64,000 nt of DNA from Mytilinidion resinicola (Eukaryota > Ascomycota > Dothideomycetes > Mytilinidiales > Mytilinidiaceae), in assembly GCF_010093595.1 (NCBI RefSeq), contig NW_022985465.1, positions 1-64,000 on the forward strand, in the 5' to 3' direction. Made by a program: the position numbers and the translations under genes. Positions 1 through 9,814 of this stretch are shown one piece after another. Each line of letters starts with the position of its first letter. The stretch's first letter is position 1. Below the pieces are notes generated by a model. The model was not told the DNA's origin. It saw only the letters and a program-made list of their open reading frames with translations, and did not search any database.

Positions 1-2
1 CT

Positions 3-326
3 GGAAGCGAATCTATCCGTTGGCAACGCCTATTCACTAGCCTACAGCTAGATCTAGATGAACCCCATGCCATCGAATGCGATAATGCCCAAACTATCCG
101 AATTCTCACTACACGCGGGCCACAATTACAAACCAAGTTGAAACACGTAGACGTGCATCATCTTTGGCTACGCCAGCAAGTACAACGCCGAGCAATTGAC
201 ATCAAATGGACACCTACGGCTGCCATGATTGCGGACGGATTCACCAAGGCCCTAGATCGCCAGAAGCACGAGAAATTCGTCGAACAGATCGGCCTAGTAG
301 ACATCAAACACAAGATTCAACGCTGA
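3..326 (+). CDS. Ty1/copia polyprotein, RNase H C-terminus (partial)
   Basis: The frame is open from the window edge to TGA at 324-326. It reads as the end of a copia RNase H domain: an ECDNAQTIRIL segment, then HVDVHHLWLRQQV, then WTPTAAMIADGFTKAL. These match the conserved SDN-x-x-A, K/HH-D-x-x-x-x-x-R and P-T-x-x-x-AD-x-x-TK blocks of copia RNase H. Integrase and reverse transcriptase lie upstream of the window. Codons are not AT-shifted and no stops occur, so this copy escaped the decay seen at 29-48 kb. The polypurine tract and the 3' LTR follow about 100 bp downstream. Confidence 0.9.
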   Translation, partial: GSESIRWQRLFTSLQLDLDEPHAIECDNAQTIRILTTRGPQLQTKLKHVDVHHLWLRQQVQRRAIDIKWTPTAAMIADGFTKALDRQKHEKFVEQIGLVDIKHKIQR

Positions 327-435
327 CATACGGCTACGCAGTAGATTTCCTACTATTTCCAATTTCCTATCACATTTCCTATATATCTATACAGGTTACA
401 GCTTCACTACCGTTCAGCTACAACCTGGGGGGGTA

Positions 436-645
436 TGGCAGCTGGATGCACCCCCTAGTGCGTAAGAACTAGTGTATTTGATACTGTACTAGAACGCTAC
501 TGCTACGCTGCTGCTACGCTCCTGTCACTTCTCCTTGTTTCACCATGTTCCACTCCTACCGTCTTCCAACTATATAGCCACTCGCTAGAACCTCAATACA
601 ACTCATGTCTCCCTCACTGATTCTCCCTTCCTACGCCAGCTACCA
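436..645 (+). repeat. 3' LTR of the copia element (210 bp)
   Basis: The LTR begins TGGCAGCTGG and ends CCAGCTACCA. The ends are inverted repeats with 9 of 10 matches and the usual TG...CA termini. Directly upstream at 424-435 is a G-rich polypurine tract (ACCTGGGGGGGTA). A TATATA stretch near 572 suits an LTR promoter. The 5' LTR is outside the window, so the target duplication (expected GGATG, 646-650) cannot be checked. Confidence 0.75.
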
Positions 646-1582
646 GGATGTCGGGTCGAATCTAGATATTCGGGAACGTTAATGAAGTGACCCGTATTTG
701 TGCAGTGCTCATGTCTTAATAGAGATCAGCCAGCCTTCTGGTGATGAATAGTCGAGACTAAGAGTCAATGCGCGGCACGGAGGGCGTTAAATTGCGGCAC
801 AGTGACGACCATGTTGATATATCTGGTTGCGCCCGACTATGCATGTTTGTCTTCTGCGCCTACCTTGCGGCTGCAGCTTTCACCCGCCGCTCTTTGCCTA
901 TAATTCCCTGCGAGGGTGAGCATTTTTGCCTGCATCAGCCTGCACTACGAGGCCCTTTTATTGGCTTATTTTCTATCATTAGCGTTCTCTGCGTTAGCGT
1001 CTTTCTACTCGTCTGTTTCTCTCCACTTGCATAACTAAACTATTGGGAAGGTGAAGATAGCTATAGGGGTAATAGGGAGATCTACAAACAAGTATGAAAT
1101 TCTAAGCCTTAGTTCCTCGACCTAACATCTTCACAGCAAAGTTCGAATTTCTCAATCCGTTACCATTGAGACAGGACAATAATCCCAGGAAGCCACCCTG
1201 CTTCACGGAGAGCTACTTCCCCTCCCTCCGGTGATACTCTCGGGCCTCCCAAATTGCAGAATTGATGCTTTAACAGAAGCTCACAGAGACATAGATAGCG
1301 ATCCTGCATATCGTTATTTCAGGATCGAGCCCTGATATCTGAACATGGACTGCCACTCAGCGTCCGACCTGTCCGCTGTGGGCACCAACAGTGGGCCGCC
1401 CGGCGCGCCCCGCTTCTACTGTCCCAAGAGCAGTCGCGGCTACAAGGCCGTCGAGACGCTGAACGCACCACCTGGTGCGCAGGTTGTGGGCGGCGAATGC
1501 GGGTTCGGTGTAATCGACCTCCAAAGGAGAACCTAAAGCTGAAACAGGAATAAGGGCTGCAAAAGAACGTTGCTCCAAATAG
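646..1582. other. No recognisable gene
   Basis: Mixed-composition sequence. The short open frames (768-1034; 1345-1536) show no family motif, and the minus-strand frames at 1319-1653 overlap each other in different frames. Nothing beyond chance ORFs is supported. Confidence 0.5.
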
Positions 1583-2008
1583 GAGACAAATGCCAACACC
1601 TTCTTGGCACGAACCAGGCAGCACCTGCAATTACAGAAGGACGAGAACACCAAACTTCAGAAGCGCTTGGAATCTCTGGAACTCGAGAACACCACACTTA
1701 AGAAGCGCTTGGAGGAACTAAGGGCTAGAAAAGAACTTTGCTCTGCACAGGGCACAAAAGTTGAAGCAGCTATGTCGCAAAACAAAGAGCCCCTGAAGGA
1801 CGAGAACGCTGAACCGCAGGAGCGCTTGATATCCCTGGAATCCCGGGACCCCAAACATCAGAAGCGGTTGGAGCCCAAGAACTACTTGCACGACGAACGC
1901 ATTATCCAGGGGGGCATGGGCAGAATGGGGCCGGTCGGGAAAGAGGAAGGGGCTCAAGTACCAACTTGGGATGTTTTCCACAACCTAGACCATTGCAAGA
2001 TGGTATGA
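1583..2008 (+). CDS. Hypothetical coiled-coil ORF
   Basis: No homology is recognised. The frame is open from after a TAG at 1580-1582 to TGA at 2006-2008, with no good ATG at its start; the frame continues coherently upstream of that TAG, so this may be the tail of a decayed gene. The product is charged and heptad-like, with repeats of about 14 residues (ENTKLQKRLESLE, ENTTLKKRLEELR, ENAEPQERLISLE), visible in DNA as a diverged 42-bp repeat. It predicts a coiled coil of about 90 residues followed by a short Gly/Met-rich tail. It could also be a fragment of a larger structural protein. Confidence 0.3.
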   Translation, partial: ETNANTFLARTRQHLQLQKDENTKLQKRLESLELENTTLKKRLEELRARKELCSAQGTKVEAAMSQNKEPLKDENAEPQERLISLESRDPKHQKRLEPKNYLHDERIIQGGMGRMGPVGKEEGAQVPTWDVFHNLDHCKMV

Positions 2009-2865
2009 TAAGACCCTGATGATGGTAAGGTGCGTAGACCAACCTATTCCTATCCACCCTTCTTCATCGCGCTCCACTCTACTTTATATGCTGTCAATTG
2101 CTCCATTTTCCTTGCAACAAACTTATTAAGCTCTGACTCTGAGATAGGGGCAAGGCTCTTAATATGGTGGGTATTGCAAATGGTCTTCTATGCCAGGCTG
2201 TTGGTAGAAGTGGTCGAAATCCGTACGGTAACGAAGGAGCGATGGTAGATCTAGCATTATTTAGTGGAGCATCCATTGGTTGGACTTGGGCATCCTCTTC
2301 GTCCATGGCGTCGGCTTGAAATAGGTTGACAGGGCCAATCCCGTTAGACAGTTCGGAGCTGGAGGCGGAGCTGGAGGCGAAGGGTATTCTTGAGGCTTTA
2401 ACATATTCCTCGGGATAGTTAGTAATTGTATATAGGCTGGTATCGCTTTAATGCTCACCTTCTAAAACTAGTTTCTGCGCTTGAACGGCTGCAAGCCAGG
2501 AGGCTGGACTGGAATAACGTCAACGCGCCTCGGCGCTAGAAATCCGCTGAACCCTACGCCAAGAAGGTTGTGACCGTCCTAGGCTAGGAATGGACTTACT
2601 TAAACCCGCCCCAATCGCTCTTCAACAAACCGTCCTCGCGACCCCTCGCCTACTAGCAACGAGTTCGAAGATCCGTGCACAGGATGGGTCACATGATAAA
2701 TGATAAACTGGGCTTACCCCACCAAGCTAGTCGAAAGTTGGAACGCCCCGCCAGCCAGCAGCGACACGCATACCAGACGCAGCAGTGCACCTTGCAAGGT
2801 CCTGGAAGTTGCAAGGTGCACTGTTGACTCAGCCTGTTATGTCACGTGGTCTTTCCGAATCCTTG
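2009..2865. other. No recognisable gene
   Basis: I see only short chance frames. From 2700 onward the sequence leads into the minisatellite, and the long frame across 2700-3089 is simply the 17-bp repeat read through. Confidence 0.5.
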
Positions 2866-3030
2866 AGGAGGATCGTGCTAGCGGGAGGATCGTGCGAGCG
2901 GGAGGATCGTGCCAGCGGGAGGATCGTGCCAGCGGGAGGATCGTGCCAGCGGGAGGATCGTGCCAGCGGGAGGATCGTGCATGCGGGAGAATCATGCGTG
3001 CGGGAGATTGTGAGAGCGGGAGGATCGTGC
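2866..3030. repeat. 17-bp minisatellite, array 1
   Basis: About ten tandem copies of AGCGGGAGGATCGTGCC with point differences, most uniform in the middle and degenerate at the 3' end. Since 17 is not a multiple of 3, all frames stay open, which explains the overlapping ORFs here. The 45 bp just downstream (3031-3075, from GAACTCTTGGCGTACGC) recur after a second array at 56.8 kb. Confidence 0.85.
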
Positions 3031-3075
3031 GAACTCTTGGCGTACGCTTTACCTACCTTAGGCTAGCGTACTGCA
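3031..3075. repeat. Conserved 3' flank of the minisatellite, copy 1
   Basis: Begins GAACTCTTGGCGTACGCTTT and is nearly identical to 56964-57007, with differences only in the last third. The match stops near CTGCAG/TGGCAG, so array plus flank appear to have been copied as one unit. Confidence 0.75.
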
Positions 3076-3108
3076 GTATTGCTTATTAATTAAGACCTTT
3101 AGCAACTA

Positions 3109-4955
3109 ACGTAATCCACAAGTTAGTGGCCCGCACAAGCTAGTGGCCCACCCAACTCAACACGCGACGCGTCGTCCAACAACCACCCCAATGGCAGCAC
3201 CACAACAACAAGAAGCCATCTTTCAAGAAGGCAGAGTTATTCTAGGCGTTCAAGCCTACAAGACCGGCCAAATTACATCCTTCCGAGGCGTTGAGAAACT
3301 ATACGATGTGCCCAGAAAGACGGTTACGCGTCGCGCCCGTGGTATTCCTCCACAACGCGGTGCTATCTCCAAAAATCGCCGTCTTACACCTGTACAAGAA
3401 GAGGTTCTTGTACAGAGGATTCTGTCGATGGACCAGCGTGGCATGCCGCCCCGTATTGCTACTGTACGGCAGATGGCCAGCATTCTAGCTAGCCAACGCG
3501 TTGTACAGAATACCCCCCTTACTGTCGGCCAGAACTGGGTGCGAAATTTCATCAGCCGCCATGACAACCTAAAATCCAAATTCAATCGCAAATACGACTA
3601 TCAGCGTGCTAAATGCGAAGATCCTGTGCTTATCCGGGCCTGGTTTAAACGCGTGCAAGATATTAAGATACAATATGGAATTCTTGATGAAGACACCTGG
3701 AATTTTGATAAGACCGGCTGCCAAATGGGTGTTATTGCAACTGCCCGGGTTGTTACTGGAACAGACCGTGCCGGCCGGCCTAGGACTGTACAGCCGGGCA
3801 ATCGAGAATGGGTTACAATTATCGAATGCATTAATGCAATGGGGGTTGAAATTCCACCCCTAGTTATCTTTGAAGCAATAATGCACCAAGCCGCTTGGTA
3901 CGAGGTTATTCCAAAGGAATGGTCAATCGGCGTTAGTGAGAATGGCTGGACAACAAATGAAATTGGCCTTGCCTGGCTAAAACTATTCCACAAGTATACA
4001 AAAGATCGCACAGTTGGCACGCATCGGATGCTTGTATTGGACGGCCACGATAGCCATATGAACCCCGAATTCGACCAATTCTGCCTGGATCACAATATTA
4101 TTATTGTCTGCATGCCTGCACATTCATCGCATCTGCTGCAGCCCCTAGATGTTGGCTGTTTCTCCGTGCTAAAGCGGTCCTATGGACGCCTGGTTGAACA
4201 GATTATGGGCCACGGTGTCAACCACATCGACAAACACGAATTCCTACCTATATATAGGCAGGCCAGGCAGGAGGCACTACATGCAGGCAATATACGGGCG
4301 GGATTTGCAGCTACTGGCCTAGTTCCATACAACCCCGATCGTGTGCTATCATTGCTGCATGCCGGATATCACACGCCGCCACCCCCCTCTCTACGGCCAC
4401 AATCAAATGGATCCTGGACAGCCGAAACACCCCATAATGTCGCCGAGCTACAAAAGCAGACAGCCCTGCTAAAGCGCTATCGCCAGCGGCGTATGCATAG
4501 CCCACAAAGTCCAGCAGAACAGGCCCTTGGCCAAATTATCAAGGCGTGCGAAACAGCAATGTCAAACGCCGTGCTGCTTGCAAGCGAAAATGAGAAGCTG
4601 CGCATAGAGAATCAGCGCCAGAAACAAAAGAAGGCAAGGAAGCGCACGTATATAGCTAGAAAGGGTATTCTATCAGGTGAAGAAGCAGCCGATCGTGCAC
4701 AACCTGTACAGGAAGGGGCAGCAGAGGAGGCAGCAGAGCCACCGGCCGAGCGGCCACAGCGAGCAAAACCTAGGTGCAGCATGTGCGAATCAACAGAACA
4801 CAATGCACGTACGTGCCCTAGGCGGCAGGCAGCTAGCTAGTATGTAGCTGCATCAAATATATTTGTTCGTGGTGGAGTAATTCGGAATATTTGGCCTCGG
4901 TAGCGTGGTTGGGTGGGCCACTAGCTTGTGCGGGCCACTAACTTGTGGATTACGT
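3109..4955 (+). mobile_element. Intact pogo-type (Tc1/mariner) DNA transposon
   Basis: The element is 1847 bp with perfect 48-bp terminal inverted repeats (3109-3156 and 4908-4955) starting ACGTAATCCACAAG, and TA target duplications at 3107-3108 and 4956-4957. Each TIR holds two tandem copies of a CACAAG(T/C)TAGTGGCC motif, a likely paired binding site for the two helix-turn-helix units of a CENP-B-like transposase. One uninterrupted transposase gene fills the interior. It shows none of the AT-shift seen in other transposons of the window, so it is probably a recent arrival. Confidence 0.95.
3191..4840 (+). CDS. Pogo-family DDE transposase
   Basis: 549 residues from the first ATG in frame (MAAPQQQEAIFQEG); the frame is open further upstream only into the TIR. 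Domains in order: a psq-type HTH (about 10-55), a CENP-B/Tc5-type HTH (about 60-135), the DDE_1 core, and a C-terminal tail. The catalytic Asp residues are visible as NFDKTG (D173), LVLDGHDSH (D284) and LQPLDVGCF (D320), so the DDE triad is intact. A coiled segment (about 440-490) is followed by a zinc knuckle, CSMCESTEHNARTC (CX2CX4HX4C), near the end. No stops or frameshifts. It would cut and paste its own element in the nucleus. The same knuckle architecture appears in the decayed elements at 40-46 kb. Confidence 0.93.
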   Translation: MAAPQQQEAIFQEGRVILGVQAYKTGQITSFRGVEKLYDVPRKTVTRRARGIPPQRGAISKNRRLTPVQEEVLVQRILSMDQRGMPPRIATVRQMASILASQRVVQNTPLTVGQNWVRNFISRHDNLKSKFNRKYDYQRAKCEDPVLIRAWFKRVQDIKIQYGILDEDTWNFDKTGCQMGVIATARVVTGTDRAGRPRTVQPGNREWVTIIECINAMGVEIPPLVIFEAIMHQAAWYEVIPKEWSIGVSENGWTTNEIGLAWLKLFHKYTKDRTVGTHRMLVLDGHDSHMNPEFDQFCLDHNIIIVCMPAHSSHLLQPLDVGCFSVLKRSYGRLVEQIMGHGVNHIDKHEFLPIYRQARQEALHAGNIRAGFAATGLVPYNPDRVLSLLHAGYHTPPPPSLRPQSNGSWTAETPHNVAELQKQTALLKRYRQRRMHSPQSPAEQALGQIIKACETAMSNAVLLASENEKLRIENQRQKQKKARKRTYIARKGILSGEEAADRAQPVQEGAAEEAAEPPAERPQRAKPRCSMCESTEHNARTCPRRQAAS

Positions 4956-4957
4956 TA

Positions 4958-6782
4958 CCTATTATAATAAATTCTACTTTTTTAGTAAGTATATACTAGG
5001 GGGAATACTACTTATATACCCCCTTTTGTGAGGCCGGGCAGCTGGCTTTACCAACAGCGCCATAAAAGAGTGTGAATTGAGAACCAATCTCGATTCCCAA
5101 CTGCTAGCTACTTATACGCTCACCACCAGCCAGCGCCAAGTACTTTCCAAGGCCTGACAAGTAAACTATAAATAGGTAGTAGGGAAGCAAGTATTACTTA
5201 CCCGCCCGGCTATCTTAACAACCTTATTAGAACCTGTAGAGTTAGCAGCAAGTAGTATACCCTAGCTTCTATTAGTAGTATCTCTTAAAGGATTTAATAT
5301 TTCAAATATACCTCGGCCTAGTATAATATAGGATCTTTAATTATAGCGTTTAAATCACTTATTATTAAAGATACTTCTTATGCAGCTGCTAGTTTAGTGT
5401 CTAATAGAAAAGAGGAAGAGTAGTGTGCCTAATATACGCTTGGTTAAGAGGTATAGAGGCCTTTTATATCCTGCTCTCCTCTATTGCTTAGTAGGAGAGC
5501 TAAAGGTAGGCTCCGTCTTAACTGCGCCTTAATTCACTGACTTAGGAGTGTTATAGATGCGCTGTGGTATAGCTATAATAGGAGCCTGATCCCTCCCTAC
5601 CTATATCCTATTGCTGTGCTTCCGAGGGAGTGTTTCCAAATGACAAGGACTGGCGTCAGCCCCTTTCGCCGAGCCACTCCAAGATGGCGATATGGAGGCA
5701 ACTGACTTAAGCCCGGTTACGCGCCTTAACGCAGCTTCCTAGTTAGAGGTGTTTGCTGCCTACGGATCCCTTAAGCACTAGCACATCTTAGGGGCACTTT
5801 CTTATGCGATCCGTGAGGCTGACTTCAGATTCATGGTGCGTATCATAGCCTTCCTTCGCCAGCACAAGGCTCGGGCGCTCCCAGACATTCATGCAAGCAT
5901 CTCCAGCTACTACTAAGGCATGCGGCGTTTTGATCTATTTCTAATCTCGTGTAGATTAGATGGCGACGCACCTAATAACGCTTATCAGCAGCTACGCTTC
6001 TACGCTATAGATGATGAGGCATCCATGCGAACTTCCTGGTGGTAACGCTGCCAGGGGCTGAGCATGTTTGGAACGGCGTTCCGCCCCTGATGGGGAACGT
6101 GATCCAAGTAAGTGGAAATATCTCAACCAACGATTGATCCCGGCGACGTTAAAGTGCAGGCAATGCTTGTGCTGAGGCACCGGGGCGAAGACTCGCGCCC
6201 TGATGCCGACGGTGAAACCATTGCGTGGCTGAAGGTTTATGCGTACATTGTTGACTACATCACTGATCATGAGGGAGGTGACAGGATTCCTTCTCCCATG
6301 AGTTAACGATTGGCTCAGGGGACTGAAAAACGGGAAGTGACGAGACTTCGCGTTTGCTCTGCCTTCCTTCGCTGCCATACCAACTCCATTAAAAAGTGAT
6401 CCTTATGCGCACGCTCACGCCATGAGGTGGCAGTGACGAAGCTGGCTGTTGGGCGCCCGTGAATGGACAGGTTCGAGAGAGATGACTGAGACAGGCTTCG
6501 CCGCCATGCCAACCCCTTTCAATAGTGGCCTTCATGCGTAATTTCTGACGGTGGTGGCAGTGATACAGCCCTGGCGATGGTTGGCTCGGAATGCTAGAGA
6601 GGGCGGAGAGCTGGAACAGGCGTTGAGGCTGAACCGTGGCTCATGGTGTTCGGCATGGATGTCATCTCGCTGTGCAGGGTCCGTATCCGTCGCCGCAGTG
6701 GATCCACCAGGGACAAGGCTTCCGCCAACTGACACAGCAGCTTGTGATAAAGATAGAAGCTCTCGCAGTACTTAAAGCATAG
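4958..6782. other. Gene-free, partly AT-rich
   Basis: 4960-5640 is TA-rich with many stops in all frames and looks like decayed repeat DNA. 5640-6110 returns to normal composition, with short open pieces (for example a frame reading ADFRFMVRIIAFLRQHKAR near 5820) that match nothing I know. A 64-codon frame at 6112-6306 is also unrecognised. Confidence 0.45.
6365..6562 (+). repeat. Diverged direct duplication of about 70 bp
   Basis: 6365-6437 and 6497-6562 align, sharing a CTTCG(C)TGCCAT-CCAAC-CC start, a GTGATCCTTATGCG / GTGGCCTTCATGCG middle and a GTGGCAGTGA end. The copies lie about 130 bp apart and differ at many positions. Confidence 0.45.
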
Positions 6783-8310
6783 TCAGCCCGCCCGAAGTCC
6801 AACTCCCAAGCATTCTTTTATTCCTCTCGCGCACCTGCAAGCACACGACAGCCTTCCAGCCTTCTTCATCCGCCGGTGGAGCAGCCAGTGGAGAAGCTTC
6901 CTGAGCTACCAGTTTATTCCCCGGAGCACAGTACCAGCGGTAGCGACCCTGGAGAAAGGCTCGATGCACTACCAGCCGAGCAGCCAGTCGAAGAATCCGC
7001 TAAAGAGCCAGACGAAGATCCAGTCGAAGATCCAGTGGACCGACCAGCCCAGCCGTTGCTTTACTGCCTTGAGCTGCCGTTAAACGATAGCGACCATGAA
7101 ATACGTTATTACGCACTTCCAAGTGAACAGCATCTAGAGGAGCCAGCCAAGCCAGCGGAGCTATCAACCGAGCAACCAGCTGAGCCGATGACGGATGATA
7201 GCAATCACATAGAATGTCTTCATACTCCGTCGTCTGGTGATGATGCTGTCCCCCCAACTCTCGGAAAACCTTTTACGAGCCAGTTTCGCCCGCTGGCGCA
7301 AGCCAATACAAGCAAGCCAAGGGCGAAGGAGAATACCATCGCCACAGCTCTTTGAGGTTTCCCTACTAGCCAGCTCCCCCTAGTGAAAACCCCAAAGAAG
7401 AGAAAGTCGAAGGGGAGGCATTATAATATTGGGGAGATCCTATGCTCAGGTGAAGAAGCCATGGATCAACTCGCTGAGAACGCGGGCACCCCAGCTCCGG
7501 AGGGTTCATCTGATGGCCCACGTCGCCCGGTGAAAAACTCGAAGCAGAAGATAGGGCACGAAATTTTGGTGATATCATCGGATGAAGAAGCCTTGGGAAC
7601 TGAACACCTTGATGAGGAGGATGTCGTCACCCCAGCTCTTCGAGGTTCTTCCATTCAACGACCTCACCCGATCATGAACCCAAAGAAGAGGAAGGCGACG
7701 GAGATGGCGCACGATTCTTGCGAAATCTCCTTGGATGGGGAAGTCATGGACACTGACCGCCTCGATGGCTTGCGTGTCGACCTTTTGCGCGAATTCAAAT
7801 TCCAGAAGCGCAATCAGGGGGCAGAGACCTTCGGGAAACTGAAGACCGATGACTTGGAGGAAGCTGATACTATCCAATCCACCGGTATAGAAGGTAAGCC
7901 CAATTAAAGTTCTAAGGAAGCAGAAAAATGATTGAATCTGACATAAATTAGGGTCTTGCACCATGGAATTCGACAAAGTCTCTGCACCATCACGTTCAAC
8001 CTCACCGATGCCCACGCCGTCCGAGGCGGCTACGGATTCTAGCCTGCGGCGGTCCCGCCGAAAATGAGCGGAGCTAGAGGCTTTCGGACGTGTCAATTGG
8101 GCCAAGCACATTAGAAAGAGAAATGAGGAGCTAGGGGATGAAATAACGATTGAGTGGATGAAGTTGCAGAGTCCGAAGTCGAATCTCTTCGACGAGATAT
8201 CAGCATATCGCTCTGCCAAGCCGGTACAGCGCGTATTCCCCGCTTGGTCCAAACTGGGTTTTCCAGCAGAAGTGCGGGGCCAAAACCGGGCACGGGGGCG
8301 GACAGAATAG
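6783..8310 (+). pseudogene. Unrecognised nuclear-type repeat protein gene with two nonsense codons
   Basis: One frame runs from after TAG 6780-6782 to TAG 8308-8310 if a 58-nt intron is removed (7894-7951: GTAAGC donor, CTGAC branch, TTAG acceptor). It is broken by TGA at 7353-7355 and TGA at 8065-8067. The first aligns with CGA in the next repeat unit, so it is a C-to-T change. The upstream half is acidic and Pro/Glu-rich (EQPVEE-type repeats). The middle holds three repeats of about 47 residues with PKKRK basic motifs and the segment ILVISSDEEAL, which resembles a SUMO-interacting motif with an acidic tail. The C-terminal part (VNWAKHIRKRNEELGDE) is open to the final stop. No family is recognised. 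The basic motifs suggest a nuclear role; this is inference. No good ATG was found, so the true start is unknown. Confidence 0.6.
7340..7790 (+). repeat. Coding tandem repeat, about 145 bp units
   Basis: Three units start near 7383 (GTGAAAACCCCAAAG), 7531 (GTGAAAAACTCGAAG) and 7672 (ATCATGAACCCAAAG). The end of a fourth, decayed unit lies at 7340-7382. Each encodes a basic K-K/Q-K patch, a GEI/HEI/CEI-x-x-SS(D/L)-(D/G)E segment and a TPA-x-x-GSS spacer. Confidence 0.6.
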
Positions 8311-8542
8311 CAGAGAGACATGCATGTTGGATACTCTATATAAAGTCCTATTACCTTCTATATAAAGGAAGTCTAAATATAAGAGTATATATATGTATTA
8401 ATAAGAACCTTAATATTAACTAGTAGTCTATAGAGCACTACTTACTAGACCTTATTACCCTCTCTCTCTGTACTAGAGGAGAGGATATCTAAATTTATAA
8501 TATCTATAACCCGAAACTAAATAGAATTATAGCTATACTACC

Positions 8543-8938
8543 CTACTCCTTTTCAATGTTAGGAATCTGCAGCTGGCGGCCAATATCCAGGTACGTTTCT
8601 AGCATGCTTTCGACGTTCGTTGCAGGTACCCAGAACACTGCGCAGTCAGGGTGTTTCTCCCGCCATTGATGGACAAATTCGAGTGCAATTTGCGTCTTCC
8701 CAACGCCTCCAAGGCCAACTATTGCTACCCGCTCGCAGCGACTTTTGTTTGCAAGCAAAGTGGTAGTCTGGGCAATTTCTAAAGTCCGTCCAACGAACCG
8801 TCGGTTTTTCTGGAAAGGGACGTACCAAAGAGCTTCTGCTCGTAAGACTACACTATATTTAGCTTTTGCATATCGAAAATAGCAGGGCGATATACTAGTG
8901 CGCAGCGCCACGATATGTTGTTTATTATATTCCTGCAT
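8543..8938 (-). pseudogene. NB-ARC (NLR) fragment
   Basis: 131 residues carrying the start of a fungal NB-ARC domain: the linker YVPFQKNRRFVGR, Walker A GLGGVGKTQIALEF, and VFWVPATNVESMLETYLDIG, typical of NB-ARC-TPR proteins. It ends after IEKE at a stop in an AT-rich strip (8311-8542), so Walker B, the rest of the ATPase and any TPR sensor are missing. No N-terminal effector domain is recognisable upstream (8939-9160). It is a truncated relic, not a working receptor, and has a different linker and Walker context from the NLR at 23-25 kb. Confidence 0.75.
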
Positions 8939-9814
8939 GCAATCAATACAATTCTAGTGTAAAAGCATATCGCCTTTACAGAGATAATGCATTCACTCGG
9001 CTGCACTCTCCCAATCTTGACGTGATGCCACCCGACAGCGCGGATGAAATACATACGTGGCAGCAGTCTAACAACCCGACTATCACGAGCAAAATCTCTC
9101 TTAACCGCCTTTCCTCTTGTTCGTGGGTGCGTGGCCGATATCAGTCTCCAATTCACCCCGAGAGGCCCGTGCGCTGACTGGGTCCGGACCTGCGATTGAC
9201 CACAACGACCGCCAGAAGCTCTTTTTGGATATCGGCATGTGTTCGACGGAGCTGGAGAGAGTTTTCTGCCTCCAGAACTTACGATGTTCGCGGAATCATT
9301 CGACGCGGTGATGTCGTGGTCACGTGACCGTACTCCACGAAGCCATCTTCTTCCAAGTCTAATGTGACAATGAAGTCATTTGATTGCAAACACACTGAGA
9401 AAGAGATACGTCTTATGTCTTTTGCGAGATAAAGACCAGAAAAGGGGATTCAAATGAAAAAAAGACGTTGATAATTGAATGAGCAAGAAGGTCGTTGACC
9501 GTAGGACGTGTTTTTCACAGCTTTGGACGCCAAATGAACCATAACCACCGAATGAAGGACCAGTTGAAGATATACCAACCGCTGTTTGACTTCACAATCA
9601 TATCCATATCCTTTTTCAGATATCCGACTCCATGTCACGCCATACGCCTTTCCCGTCCAAGCCGTGCTTCCTTCTACTTACAACGCCGAGATTCTTCGAT
9701 GGTGACGGATCCTGGGACATTGAATGGAGTTGTAATCCTTTCGCGAGGTTTACAAACTCCTAGCTCTGATGATCATGGTTCGAGAAGTTGCCAGTGCAGC
9801 CACCGCAACCCACC
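8939..9814. other. No recognisable gene
   Basis: No frame shows family motifs. A GGTCACGTGACC palindrome lies near 9318. The long plus frame from 9495 runs into the antisense of the SET pseudogene and is not credible. Confidence 0.45.

Noticed and set aside
2866..3030. CRISPR-like array
   Set aside because: Units are directly adjacent with no spacers and the host is a eukaryote; it is a minisatellite.
2700..3089. 129- and 93-codon frames rich in GRIV/REDRAS repeats
   Set aside because: A 17-bp repeat read in several phases; no start or family support.
3256..4020. Two minus-strand frames of 111 and 139 codons
   Set aside because: Shadows of the intact transposase, where the plus strand has clear DDE motifs.
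7575..8321. 248-codon minus-strand frame
   Set aside because: It is the antisense of the 6.8-8.3 kb repeat-protein pseudogene, whose intron and repeats are coherent on the plus strand. The minus product has no motifs.
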